DNA of 64,000 nucleotides from Salinimicrobium terrae DSM 17865. Lineage in GTDB: Bacteria > Bacteroidota > Bacteroidia > Flavobacteriales > Flavobacteriaceae. Below the pieces are notes generated by a model. The model was given only the letters and a program-made list of their open reading frames with translations. It ran no database searches and was not told the DNA's origin. A program made the translations under genes and the position numbers. The stretch's first letter is position 1, and the number at the start of each line of letters is the position of its first letter. Of the stretch, positions 25,488-34,756 are shown piece after piece. Location of the stretch: NCBI RefSeq assembly GCF_000424665.1, contig NZ_KE384221.1, forward strand, positions 356,600 to 420,599. Reading direction: 5' to 3'.

Positions 25488-27356
25488 TTAGCCAGCGGCT
25501 TTATCTCCCAGTTCAAACCACCTTTCGGTTTTCTTCTCGATCTCGTCCTCGATCTTGCTGAGCTCCATGGAAGCTTTAGCAATTTCATCAGGGTTTAGGT
25601 CCTGCAGGAACTTTTTCTGCACCTCTTCCTTTTTCTTCTCCAGGTTGTGGATCTCCTTTTCCAGCTTGTTGTATTCCTTCTGCTCGTTATAGGTGAGTCC
25701 GGCAGAGGTGTTGCTTTCTTTTTTCCACGACTTTTTATCTGAAGACACTTCAGCTTTTTCTGCAGGCTGCGTTTCTGTACTGGCTTCATACTCGCGGTAG
25801 TCGGAATAATTTCCGGGGAAATCTTCTACCTCTGCCTGACCTTTGAACACGAACAGGTGATCCACGATCTTGTCCATAAAATACCTGTCGTGAGAAACCA
25901 CTACCAGGCATCCGGGAAAGTCGAGCAGAAAATTTTCCAGAACGTTTAAAGTGACAATGTCAAGATCGTTGGTCGGCTCATCTAGAATAAGAAAATTGGG
26001 ATTCTGAATTAAAACAGTACATAAATAAAGCCTTTTCTTTTCTCCCCCGCTGAGCTTTTCAACATAATCATATTGCTTTTTGCGGTCGAAAAGAAAGCGC
26101 TCCAGGAGTTGCTGGGCAGAGATCTGCCGACCTTTCTTTAGCGGAATATATTCCCCGAATTCTCGAATTACATCTATCACCTTCTGACCTTCCTTAACAT
26201 CAATCCCGCGCTGTGTATAATAGCCGAATTTAATGGTTTCCCCGATGGTGATCTTTCCTGCATCGGGCTCAATCCCTCCGGTGAGGATGTTTAGAAAAGT
26301 GGATTTTCCTGTTCCGTTTTTTCCGATGATGCCGATACGATCCCCCGGCTGAAAATTATAGTTGAACTTATCGAGCAAAGTGAGATCCCCAAAACTTTTT
26401 GAGACATTGTGAAATTCCACGATCTTATTTCCCAGGCGTTCCATATTAAGCTCAAGCTGCACCTGGTGATCGTTGCGGCGTTTGGAGGCACGGTCTTTAA
26501 TTTCGTGGAAATCTTCGATCCTTGATTTGGATTTGGTGGTCCTGGCTTTTGGCTGCCGGCGCATCCAGTCCAGTTCCTTTTTAAAAAGCTGCTTTGCCTT
26601 ATCTGTATTCGTTTGTTCTGTAGTGACCCTTTCCTCTTTTTTGTCAAGGTAGTAAGAGTAATTACCTTTATAGGTATATAGATTTCCATCTTCCAGTTCC
26701 ACGATCTCATTACAAACTCGTTCCAGGAAATACCGGTCGTGAGTGACCATAAAGATTGTAAAATTTTCTTTGCGGAAAAATTCTTCCAGCCATTCGATCA
26801 TGTCGAGATCCAGGTGGTTGGTTGGCTCATCCATGATGATGAGATCGGGCTTGTTCAGGATCATGGAAGCAAGGGCAAGACGTTTTTTTTGTCCACCACT
26901 CAGGCTGCCCACAATGGCATGCATGTCTTCCAGATTTAATTTAAACAGGATCTGCTTATAAGTAGACTCAAAGTCCCAGGCCTGGTGCGCTTCCATCTGT
27001 TCAAATGCCTTTTGATAAGCATCTGAATCTTCAGGATTCTCCAGGGCTTTTTCATAGCGTTCAATAACTTTGAGAATTTCGTTATCTGAAGCAAATATAG
27101 TTTGCTCTACAGTCAACTTCGGATCCAGGTTGGGTTCCTGCGGAAGAAAGGCAGTGGTGATATCCTTCCGATAGACCACATTTCCGGCATCAGGAGTATC
27201 GGCGCCCGAAAAGATATTCAGAAGGGAAGTTTTTCCCGTTCCGTTCTTTGCTACAAATCCCACCTTCTGACCTTCATTAATTCCGAAAGATATATTCGAG
27301 AACAGTTCCCGTTCCCCGTAAGCCTTAGCTACATTTTCTACAGATAAATAATTCAC
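25488..27356 (-). CDS. ABC-F family ribosome-associated ATPase
   Basis: About 622 residues from GTG at 27356, where VNYLSVENVAKAYGERELFS is the normal family start; an upstream ATG would add 13 residues. Two ABC domains are present with no membrane helices. The first has Walker A GKNGTGKTSLL-like and signature LSGGQKKRLALASM; the linker carries RRQPKARTTKSKSRIEDFHE; the second has GKNGTGKSTFLNILTGG and LSGGEKKRLYLCTVL. The C-terminus is a charged coiled coil (YNEQKEYNKLEKEIHNLEKK). This is the Uup-like layout. ABC-F proteins relieve stalled ribosomes or give antibiotic resistance by ribosome protection. Confidence 0.93.
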   Translation of the reverse strand: MNYLSVENVAKAYGERELFSNISFGINEGQKVGFVAKNGTGKTSLLNIFSGADTPDAGNVVYRKDITTAFLPQEPNLDPKLTVEQTIFASDNEILKVIERYEKALENPEDSDAYQKAFEQMEAHQAWDFESTYKQILFKLNLEDMHAIVGSLSGGQKKRLALASMILNKPDLIIMDEPTNHLDLDMIEWLEEFFRKENFTIFMVTHDRYFLERVCNEIVELEDGNLYTYKGNYSYYLDKKEERVTTEQTNTDKAKQLFKKELDWMRRQPKARTTKSKSRIEDFHEIKDRASKRRNDHQVQLELNMERLGNKIVEFHNVSKSFGDLTLLDKFNYNFQPGDRIGIIGKNGTGKSTFLNILTGGIEPDAGKITIGETIKFGYYTQRGIDVKEGQKVIDVIREFGEYIPLKKGRQISAQQLLERFLFDRKKQYDYVEKLSGGEKKRLYLCTVLIQNPNFLILDEPTNDLDIVTLNVLENFLLDFPGCLVVVSHDRYFMDKIVDHLFVFKGQAEVEDFPGNYSDYREYEASTETQPAEKAEVSSDKKSWKKESNTSAGLTYNEQKEYNKLEKEIHNLEKKKEEVQKKFLQDLNPDEIAKASMELSKIEDEIEKKTERWFELGDKAAG

Positions 27357-27510
27357 GCAGTTATTTTTGGCAAAAGTAGTCTTTTCAATGATCAATTAAC
27401 AATGAGCAATGATCAGGTGATTTGAAGATTTGAAGATTTGAGGATGTGGGGACTGGAGGATGGAATTTAAATACAAGTATCCTCTTTACCAGAAATATTT
27501 TTCAAAAGAG

Positions 27511-27571
27511 TCCCCTCCTGCCGAGGGAGCCTGTCCCGAACTTGTTTCGGGATGGCCGCCGGTCGGGGTGG
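27511..27571. repeat. Dispersed repeat, inverted partner of 2358-2420
   Basis: Reads TCCCCTCCTGCCGAGGGAGC, CTGTCCCGAACTTGTTTCGG and GATGGCCGCCGGTCGGGGTG. Its reverse complement matches 2358-2420. It lies in the ~380-base gap between the ABC-F gene and the beta-barrel gene, where GATTTGAAGATTTGAAG words also occur at 27419-27440. Confidence 0.7.
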
Positions 27572-27777
27572 CATACTCTCCAAGGGAATGGAGCTAGTTC
27601 TCATTTACCCCGAAAATAACTGCCAACTCACCACTGCACACTGCTTACTAAGTCTACTATGTTCGTCGCTTAACAAAATAAATTTCTATCTTTCTCGTTA
27701 GATAAAGGCAAATTTATTGGAGGTATAAAGAAATTTGCTTTTTATTTGTAAACCAATTGAGCGCATATCCAAATCTT

Positions 27778-28476
27778 ATGAAAAAATATTTGTTAAGCCT
27801 GATTATAATTTTGGCTGCTACTGTTTCCAGCTTTTCACAGACAACTTTTAGTTACGGTCTCAAAGGAGGCATTAATTACTCAATGGGTGGTGAGATCCAG
27901 GGAGAAAGTTCCGGTGAGGGATATTGGGATGGGATAGCAGAAGGTGAGGGAGCAATTGGTTTTCATGGGGGTATTTTCGCCCAGGTTAATTTCGGAAATT
28001 TTTTCATTCGTCCCGAAGTTGTTTACAATTCTCTGACCCAGGAATTTGCCATTCCACTTCGGGAAGAGAATACAGAATATAGTGTTCAAACTTTTACAAT
28101 TCCACTACTTGTAGGATACAATATTTACGGACCTTTGGATATATATGCCGGACCGGTATATTCTAACGTTTTGGATGCTAAACTTTTTGGAGAGGAAACT
28201 GAGCGTTTAATCGTAGTACAGAATACTCCAATTAATGCCCAAATTGGAACTAAAGCTGAATTCGGACGCTTTGGTTTAGATATCAGATATGAACATTCTT
28301 TATCTAATGCAGAGAGACAGAATCTCGAAATGGATAATAAAGGAGTTTTTGGAGGAGCAGGAGGGGCTAACAGGGCTTATTTTGAAGATGCTCGTCTGAA
28401 TCAGGTCATTGTAAGTTTAATTTTTAAGATTGGCGGTCCCGGTCTTAATGAAAGGCGACGCAGAGCTTGTTATTAA
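27778..28476 (+). CDS. Outer-membrane beta-barrel protein (porin-like)
   Basis: About 232 residues from ATG at 27778. The signal peptide MKKYLLSLIIILAATVSSFS ends before QTTFSYGLKGG. The mature part alternates amphipathic strands typical of the PorT/OmpW-like 'outer membrane protein beta-barrel' family: GLKGGINYSMGGE, GGIFAQVNFGNFFIRPEVVY, IPLLVGYNIYGPLDIYAGPV, FGLDIRYEHSLSNAE, LNQVIVSLIFKIGG. It is probably an eight-stranded barrel of unknown cargo. An ATG seven codons upstream is open but precedes no hydrophobic stretch. Confidence 0.85.
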   Translation: MKKYLLSLIIILAATVSSFSQTTFSYGLKGGINYSMGGEIQGESSGEGYWDGIAEGEGAIGFHGGIFAQVNFGNFFIRPEVVYNSLTQEFAIPLREENTEYSVQTFTIPLLVGYNIYGPLDIYAGPVYSNVLDAKLFGEETERLIVVQNTPINAQIGTKAEFGRFGLDIRYEHSLSNAERQNLEMDNKGVFGGAGGANRAYFEDARLNQVIVSLIFKIGGPGLNERRRRACY

Positions 28477-28829
28477 AATAGTAATCTCTGATCAATGGTC
28501 AGTGAGCAGTGATTTTTTCATGGGGTGCTTCTTTGCCCCGGCCCAAAAAGGGAGGAAGCACACAATTTAGTAGGTAGCGCGGAGGCTGAGTTGGCAGGTT
28601 TTCTTCATCAAAGGTGATAATAAGTACGGGAGGTAATTTTCATCTTCCTTATAAGTATATAGCCTAAGAAAAAAAACGTATAAAAACAGCCTCCCTTAAC
28701 TTTAGAGTCAGTAGCCAAGAGTTAAAAGCCAATAGCTTTTATTCAATCTTCATATTTCTCCTTTCTTACTTCTTTAACATCTTTTAACAAACTAGTACCC
28801 CAATTATTTTATTATTAACATTCAACAAC
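28477..28829. other. Gap before the polysaccharide locus
   Basis: About 350 bases without a gene. It holds AGCCAAGAGTTAAAAGCC words (28706-28740) and an A/T-rich leader before the wza-like gene. No terminator or JUMPstart-like element was recognised. Confidence 0.5.
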
Positions 28830-28837
28830 TATATTTG
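28830..28837 (+). promoter_or_regulatory. -7 promoter box of the wza-like gene
   Basis: TATATTTG matches TAnnTTTG, 20 bases upstream of the wza-like ATG. It is probably the promoter for the first two genes of the polysaccharide locus. No clear -33 TTG was found in the A/T-rich upstream DNA. Confidence 0.5.
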
Positions 28838-28857
28838 TCTTTACCTATAAGTCCCAA

Positions 28858-29646
28858 ATGAGTATCAGGCAATTAATTATTGTTGTTAGCGTTCTGTTGT
28901 TTGTTTCTTCCTGTGTTCCTACAAAGAGGTTGATGTACCTGCAGGAGGATGGCGATATGATAGACAGTTCAATGACCGTGGAGCGGATCCAGAAGCCATA
29001 CAGGATTCAGGTGAATGACCTACTGAGTATAAGGGTGAAAGCCATAGATCAGGATGTGGTGGGAATGTTTAATCCTATTGGAGAGCAGAATCCGAATGCT
29101 ACCGGAGAAGAAAGGCTGTATTATGATGGATTTCTTGTTGATGCTCATGGGAACATACGAGTGCCGACTTTAGGAGAAGTGAATGTGCTGGGTTATACTG
29201 TTGAAGAAGTACGGGAGAAGATAGAAAAAGCCCTTTTAAAGAATTATTTTACGGAGCAGGCAAATATTTTTGTCACTGTTAAACTGGCCGGGATAAGATA
29301 CACCACCATTGGAGAAATTGGTTCGGGTAGCCAGGTGATCTATAAGGAACAGGTTACTATTATGGAAGCTGTTGCGAATGCGGGGGATATTTCAGAATTT
29401 GGGGACAGAACAGATGTTGTTATTGTAAGACAGTACCCGGGTGGAGAGAAGAGACACCATATAGATCTTACCACAATAGATGCGATGCGGTCACCATATT
29501 ATTATATTCAGCCTAATGACCTGATCATAGTAAATCCGCTTCCGCAGAAAGCATGGGGAATAGGTACAACTGGTCTTTCAAATTTCCAAACGGCGGCATC
29601 TGTACTGGCTCTGGTGATAAGTAGTATATTAATTTTTACAAGGTGA
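28858..29646 (+). CDS. Wza-like polysaccharide export lipoprotein
   Basis: A 262-residue outer-membrane export protein. The lipobox FVSSC puts the lipidated Cys at residue 19. The poly_export domain begins at YRIQVNDLLSIRVKA (about 49-63), followed by an SLBB domain (YTTIGEIGSGSQVIYKEQVT, IMEAVANAGDISEFGDRTDV). The C-terminal ASVLALVISSILIFTR is a membrane-spanning helix or strand. It is paired with the Wzc-like kinase 3 bases downstream, the standard Wza-Wzc order. It would form the outer-membrane channel for the glycan. Confidence 0.93.
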   Translation: MSIRQLIIVVSVLLFVSSCVPTKRLMYLQEDGDMIDSSMTVERIQKPYRIQVNDLLSIRVKAIDQDVVGMFNPIGEQNPNATGEERLYYDGFLVDAHGNIRVPTLGEVNVLGYTVEEVREKIEKALLKNYFTEQANIFVTVKLAGIRYTTIGEIGSGSQVIYKEQVTIMEAVANAGDISEFGDRTDVVIVRQYPGGEKRHHIDLTTIDAMRSPYYYIQPNDLIIVNPLPQKAWGIGTTGLSNFQTAASVLALVISSILIFTR

Positions 29647-29649
29647 TGT

Positions 29650-32118
29650 ATGGCACATGAAGAAGATCACATTAGCGACGTAGGTTCCACCTTTGACTTT
29701 AAAGGTTTTGTACTAAAAGTTTTTAGCTACTGGCAGTTGATTCTCCTCTCCATAGCTATAAGCGTGGGGGTGGCTTACTACAACAATGTAAGGAAGCTGC
29801 CTGTTTACCAATTGGGAAATTCGATTTCAATTAAAGATGACCAGAATCCATTTTTTACCAGTAACACAAGCCTGACCTTTAACTGGGGCGGGACTTCAGA
29901 CAAGGTGAATACCGCCATGACCATCCTTCGTTCCAGGTCGCACAATGAAGAAGTGGTTGAGCGTTTACAATATTATATAGGATATCAGCAGGACGGGGAA
30001 TATCAGCGGGTAAATGCTTATGGTTTTACTCCTTTTAAAGTAGTGGCCGATACTGCTGCATATCAGGTCATGGGCAATACTTTTACCATCCGGTTCAATA
30101 GTCCTGAAACCTTTATTCTCAGCACTCATTTTTCCGGCGGAAATGCTTCAGTTTTCAATTATGCCACCAAAGAATATTCTTCTGTAGTGGTCGAAGAAGG
30201 GGAATTCAAAAGAGAATATGGATTAAATGAACCTATTGATTTGCCCTTTTTTAAAGGCAAGTTGGTTCCTACTTCGCATGCTCCTGTTATAGATAAGCCT
30301 TTTTATTTTCAGTTCAGGCATTTCGACGGTACAGTAGGAAGATTTCGCGGAGTAGCTGTAAACCCTCAGTCCCAGGGCGCTTCGGTGTTGAATCTGTCTA
30401 TGGTCGGGGATAACAAGCCTGAAATAGTGGATTATCTCAATGGAACTGTAAGGGTGCTGAGTGAAAATATGCTCGAGCGAAAGAACCTCTTTGCAACTAA
30501 GACCATCCGCTTTATTGATAGTTCTTTGAATGTGAAGGCAATGGAGCTGCAAATAGTAGAAGATGAGCTCAATCATTTCAGGAACACAAATTCTATCCTG
30601 GATATTTCCGCAGAAAGTAGTCAGCTCAACTCCAAACTTACAGAGCTGGATGTGCGAAAGGAGAGTATTGCACGACAACTGGCTTATTATGAAACTTTGC
30701 AGGAATATCTGCAAACACGAAGTGATTATTCCGATGTTCCTGCTCCCTCGGTAGCGGGAATAGCTGAAGGAAGTATTGTGAGCGGGGTAGGTCGTATATT
30801 AGCTTTGGCCGAAGAACGCCGCAAGTATGAATATTCTTTGCAGGAAAACTCTCCTGTTTTCAATGATATAGATCGGCAGATCAACGCAGTGAAAGATGTG
30901 CTGCTGGAAAATATGGCTTCTTCGCAAAGTTTGCTGAGACAGGAGCTTCGGGATATAAACAATAATATTTCTTTGGCCGAATCAGAAATTAAAAAACTTC
31001 CGCAGGAAGAGCAGGACCTGCTAAAAATCCAGCGTAAATATTCCATTAGTGAGCGCACATACAACATGTTCCTGGAAAAACGCAGCGAGGCCGGACTCAT
31101 TAAAGCAGCTAACGTAAGTGACGTGATGGTGATAGACACCGCCAAAGATACCGGCGGCGGACAAATAGGTCCCAACACACAATTAAACTATGTCATGGCA
31201 TTAATGGTAGGAGGTATGATTCCTTTAACTTTTGTATTCCTCCTGGTTTTCCTCAATACAAACGTGCACAATGCACAGGAGGTGACCCGGCTTTCTCCAA
31301 TTCCTATCCTGGGAATGATCGGAAAGAGCCGAATGGACACCAATCTTGCAGTATTTAATAAACCAAAATCTGCCATTGCTGAAGGTTTCAGAGGATTGAG
31401 GTCCAGTCTGCAATTCATGTATAAGAAACAGGGCGTCACAGGCTCAAAGACAGTTCTTATTACCTCCTCAGTTTCGGGGGAAGGAAAGACATTCTGCGCA
31501 ATGAACCTGGCAACTGTCTTTGCTTTAAGCGAGAAGAAAACCTTGCTACTCGGTGCCGATTTAAGGAAGCCAAAGATTTTTGATGATTTTAAGATCAATA
31601 ATGATGTGGGAGTGGTGAATTACCTGATAGGACAGGAAACACTTGACAACATCATTCAACCAAGTATGGTGCCACACCTGGATGTGATTACTGCCGGACC
31701 GATACCTCCAAATCCATCAGAGCTGCTTATGAACGAGCAGATGGAAACTTTAATGAACGAACTTAAAGAGCGCTATGACTATATCATCATGGACACCCCG
31801 CCCGTTGGTGTGGTTGCCGATGCGCTCAACCTCATCAAATACGCCGATGCCACTTTGTACCTCATTCGTCAGGATTATACCAAACGCGGTATGCTTGAGG
31901 TCATTAATGAAAAATACAGTAAAGGTGAAGTCAAGAACATTTCTTTCGTGCTTAACCACTTTGTCCATAGAGCTAAATACGGATACGGTTATGGCTACGG
32001 GTATGGCTATGGTTACGGCTATGGTTATGGGCAGTACGGGAAAGGTTATGGGCAGCAGGATACTCCTAAGAGTAGACTGAAGAAGAAGTGGAGAGAAATA
32101 ATGCGGAACTTTGAATAA
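29650..32118 (+). CDS. Wzc-like chain-length determinant and BY-kinase
   Basis: An 822-residue inner-membrane protein. A Wzz domain with helix 1 (about 27-45), a long periplasmic coiled-coil region, and helix 2 (about 514-535, YVMALMVGGMIPLTFVFLLV) precede a cytosolic tyrosine kinase: Walker A SSVSGEGKT (about 605-615), Walker A' LLLGADLRKPK, Walker B YDYIIMDTPPVG (about 705-716). The C-terminal tail holds nine consecutive YG dipeptides, then QYGKGYG, giving 11 Tyr residues for autophosphorylation, and ends with a basic helix. The kinase controls polymer length and export through Wza. Confidence 0.95.
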   Translation: MAHEEDHISDVGSTFDFKGFVLKVFSYWQLILLSIAISVGVAYYNNVRKLPVYQLGNSISIKDDQNPFFTSNTSLTFNWGGTSDKVNTAMTILRSRSHNEEVVERLQYYIGYQQDGEYQRVNAYGFTPFKVVADTAAYQVMGNTFTIRFNSPETFILSTHFSGGNASVFNYATKEYSSVVVEEGEFKREYGLNEPIDLPFFKGKLVPTSHAPVIDKPFYFQFRHFDGTVGRFRGVAVNPQSQGASVLNLSMVGDNKPEIVDYLNGTVRVLSENMLERKNLFATKTIRFIDSSLNVKAMELQIVEDELNHFRNTNSILDISAESSQLNSKLTELDVRKESIARQLAYYETLQEYLQTRSDYSDVPAPSVAGIAEGSIVSGVGRILALAEERRKYEYSLQENSPVFNDIDRQINAVKDVLLENMASSQSLLRQELRDINNNISLAESEIKKLPQEEQDLLKIQRKYSISERTYNMFLEKRSEAGLIKAANVSDVMVIDTAKDTGGGQIGPNTQLNYVMALMVGGMIPLTFVFLLVFLNTNVHNAQEVTRLSPIPILGMIGKSRMDTNLAVFNKPKSAIAEGFRGLRSSLQFMYKKQGVTGSKTVLITSSVSGEGKTFCAMNLATVFALSEKKTLLLGADLRKPKIFDDFKINNDVGVVNYLIGQETLDNIIQPSMVPHLDVITAGPIPPNPSELLMNEQMETLMNELKERYDYIIMDTPPVGVVADALNLIKYADATLYLIRQDYTKRGMLEVINEKYSKGEVKNISFVLNHFVHRAKYGYGYGYGYGYGYGYGYGQYGKGYGQQDTPKSRLKKKWREIMRNFE

Positions 32119-32180
32119 TTCTTGCTTTGCTCCAGAAGTGGAGAGAGGGGAGAGGAGAGTGGAAAGTAGAAAAATGAATT

Positions 32181-32552
32181 ATGGAGGAGGTGAAGTTTAA
32201 TTTTGAAGATCTTAAGGTTTATCAAAAAGCTTTGGATTTTATTGACTACGCATATAGCCTCACTGCAAAATTCCCTAAGGAGGAATTATACGGTCTGTCT
32301 TCTCAATTCAACCGCGCCGCTGTCTCTATTGCTCTGAATACTTCTGAAGGTTCTGGAGATACAGATGCTCAATTTCATCGATTTCTCCAAGCGGCAGCTG
32401 ATTCCGTAAGGGAGTGTGTCACTTGTTCTACAATTGCTTTCAGGAGGAAATTTATATCTCCTGAAGAAAATAACAAAGCCAGGCTTATGTTATTGGAAAT
32501 TCTAAAAATGACAAGTAGTCTACAGAGATATTTGAAGTCAAAGAGGAACTGA
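32181..32552 (+). CDS. Four-helix-bundle protein (S23/IVS type)
   Basis: A 123-residue protein with the S23-type pattern FEDLKVYQKALDFIDYAYSL, FPKEELYGLSSQFNRAAVSI, NTSEGSG and LQAAADSVRECVT. The family was first found inside 23S rRNA intervening sequences but is common as a free-standing gene scattered among polysaccharide loci in Bacteroidota. It may bind nucleic acid; the function is not established. It lies alone between the Wzc-like gene and the convergent asnB. Confidence 0.9.
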   Translation: MEEVKFNFEDLKVYQKALDFIDYAYSLTAKFPKEELYGLSSQFNRAAVSIALNTSEGSGDTDAQFHRFLQAAADSVRECVTCSTIAFRRKFISPEENNKARLMLLEILKMTSSLQRYLKSKRN

Positions 32553-32592
32553 TGTTTTTACCGACTATCCCCTTTCCACTTCCCACTTTCCT

Positions 32593-34296
32593 CTAGCTGA
32601 GCAACAGCGAAGCATTAACCCACTGCCATACATGAAAACTACTCCTATTATCTCCCGCTAAATACCTTTTCCATTCCCTTTCAATTTCCTTATGATCAAA
32701 CCAATCGGCTGCCGCTGAATTTTTCAAACTTTTTAACTGCTCCTCCACAAATGGTCTAACCTCCTTACCCAACCATTCCCGTTGAGGAGTCTGGAGGGGG
32801 CGCTTGGGAGCGTAGGAGATATTTTTGGGCACCAGAGGTTTCAAGATCTCGCGGAGCAAATATTTTCCAACTCTATTTTGAATTTTATAACTTTCTGGTT
32901 GTGCAAAGGCAAATTCTACGAGACGGTAGTCCAGAAGAGGTTCACGAAGTTCTGTACTGTAAGTCATCGAGATGCGGTCGTTGAAACGTAAGGCTCTGGG
33001 AATCTTTGTATAAAAAAGGTCTCTGAACTGCAGGTTTTGGAGTTCGTTGTCAAAAGGTTGTGGATAGATTGGTTTTTCAGCTAAAGTAGCAAAGCCAGGA
33101 TCCAGAACATTTTGCCGAAAGGGAGAGCCTTTTCCGGTGCCCTGAATAGTAGAACCGGAGTTCTGATAATAATCATATCCAGCCCATTGTTCATCCATTC
33201 CCTGTCCGTCAAGTAGCACTTTCACTCCGTCTGCTTGAGCCTGTTCAAAAATTTTAGAATAAGCCAGGGTAGGAATGCCGCCAAAGGGTTCATCCTGTTG
33301 CCTGCTTATTTTATGTGCAGCTGCGCCTACTTCTGAAGCCGAAAAGAGCACTTTTTGAAGCGGGTTTTGAGTGCTGGCAATCATTTGTTCCACCCAAGGT
33401 AATTCGTCATATCGCTCGTCTCCGGTGTAAAAAGTATAGGCATTAATCTTTTGTTTGTCCTCAAATAAGTTGACCAGGGTCAACAGGAGGGAGCTGTCTA
33501 CTCCGCCGCTAATATTAAAAGCTATCGGCACATCGGCACGAAAGCGGAACTTGATGCTGTCTTTGAGAAGATCCAAATAATGAGTACTTACCTCTTCAAA
33601 AGATAAATTTGGTTGGATGTTTTTGACCCTGCTTTCAAAGTTGTTCCAACTTTCAATATTTAATTTCCCCTGGGAAAACTCAAGATAATGTCCTCCGGGT
33701 AATTGATTTATGTTTTTATAAAAGGTCTCCTCGGGCATTCCGTAGGAGCCATAGCTAAAATAGGAGGCCCAGACTTTACAATTAGGAGAGGTGTCAAAAA
33801 TGGCATTTTTGAGAGCCTTTATTTCACTGCTGAAGGAGAGATTTTTTCCAACTTCAGAATAATAAAATGGTTTTACTCCGAAGCGGTCTCGTGCTGCGAA
33901 GAGTTTTTTTTCTGAAGTATCCCAGATGGCAAAGGAAAACATGCCGTTGAATTTTATCAGGCACTCCTTACCCCAGCGGATATATGCCGCCAGAAGTACT
34001 TCCGTATCCGATGAGGTTTTGAAGTTGTAGTGAGAGTTTAATTCGGACTTTAGCTCTTTATAATTGTAGATCTCGCCATTAAAGCTGAGAAAATATCTTC
34101 CGGAGTTATCGACAAAGGGTTCATTAGCTTCAGGAGAGAGGTCAATAATACCAAGACGATTATGGCCTATAGCGGCGAAACCTGGATCGACATAAATGCC
34201 GGTATGATCGGGCCCACGGTGATGTTGTGCCTGAAGCATTTTTTGAAGTTCTGCTTCAATAGGGTTCGGACCGATAATACCTGAAATTCCGCACAT
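32593..34296 (-). CDS. asnB: Asparagine synthase (glutamine-hydrolysing)
   Basis: A 567-residue two-domain enzyme. The N-terminal glutaminase domain begins MCGISGIIG with nucleophile Cys2 and has HHRGPD and FNGEIYNYKEL. The synthetase domain has the PP-loop SGGVDSS at 263-269. In polysaccharide loci asnB homologues often amidate sugar carboxylates rather than make asparagine, so the acceptor is uncertain. It reads convergently to the Wzc/S23 genes and follows neuC and neuA on the same strand. A palindromic 19-mer also found upstream of the P19-like gene lies within its coding frame (33794-33812). Confidence 0.93.
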   Translation of the reverse strand: MCGISGIIGPNPIEAELQKMLQAQHHRGPDHTGIYVDPGFAAIGHNRLGIIDLSPEANEPFVDNSGRYFLSFNGEIYNYKELKSELNSHYNFKTSSDTEVLLAAYIRWGKECLIKFNGMFSFAIWDTSEKKLFAARDRFGVKPFYYSEVGKNLSFSSEIKALKNAIFDTSPNCKVWASYFSYGSYGMPEETFYKNINQLPGGHYLEFSQGKLNIESWNNFESRVKNIQPNLSFEEVSTHYLDLLKDSIKFRFRADVPIAFNISGGVDSSLLLTLVNLFEDKQKINAYTFYTGDERYDELPWVEQMIASTQNPLQKVLFSASEVGAAAHKISRQQDEPFGGIPTLAYSKIFEQAQADGVKVLLDGQGMDEQWAGYDYYQNSGSTIQGTGKGSPFRQNVLDPGFATLAEKPIYPQPFDNELQNLQFRDLFYTKIPRALRFNDRISMTYSTELREPLLDYRLVEFAFAQPESYKIQNRVGKYLLREILKPLVPKNISYAPKRPLQTPQREWLGKEVRPFVEEQLKSLKNSAAADWFDHKEIEREWKRYLAGDNRSSFHVWQWVNASLLLS

Positions 34297-34756
34297 TTTT
34301 TGTTGTATAATGTATACTGAATATTGTATAATGAATTTCTTTTCAAATCTATTGAAAAATTTGAACTAACGGGAATAATTAAAAAATCCGGTAATTGAAA
34401 ACACTATGCCTGTAAGTCTGAGCCTCCTTATTTGCCCGTTAGGGAAAAGAAGGAGAAGGTCGAAGACGACAGGGAAAAAAACCGTTTTTGGTTTTGCCCC
34501 TCACCTTAAAGGGAGCCCAAAAACGGGATTAGAGTATCAGCGCCAGGTTAGGCATATTTGGAGTATGCAGTGCGCAGTAGTCAGTTAATTTTTGGTTAGT
34601 ATTTAACCTTGATTTGCTAATTTCTTGTAGCACTACTTTGGTCAGGCTCTCTAAAAAAATATAAGCCAACAGCCAAAAGCTAACAGCTAAAAGCTCACTC
34701 CACAAACAACAGACAAAAAACAAAAAACCAACAGCAAACGGAAAACACAAAACGTC
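34297..34756. other. Gap between asnB and neuA with word repeats
   Basis: About 460 bases without a gene. It holds two TTGTATAATG words upstream of asnB (34308-34335), a G/A-rich dispersed repeat (about 34425-34525), and AGCCAACAGCCAAAAGC words (34666-34692). The asnB gene is likely to have its own promoter here, but no TAnnTTTG box is clear. Confidence 0.5.
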
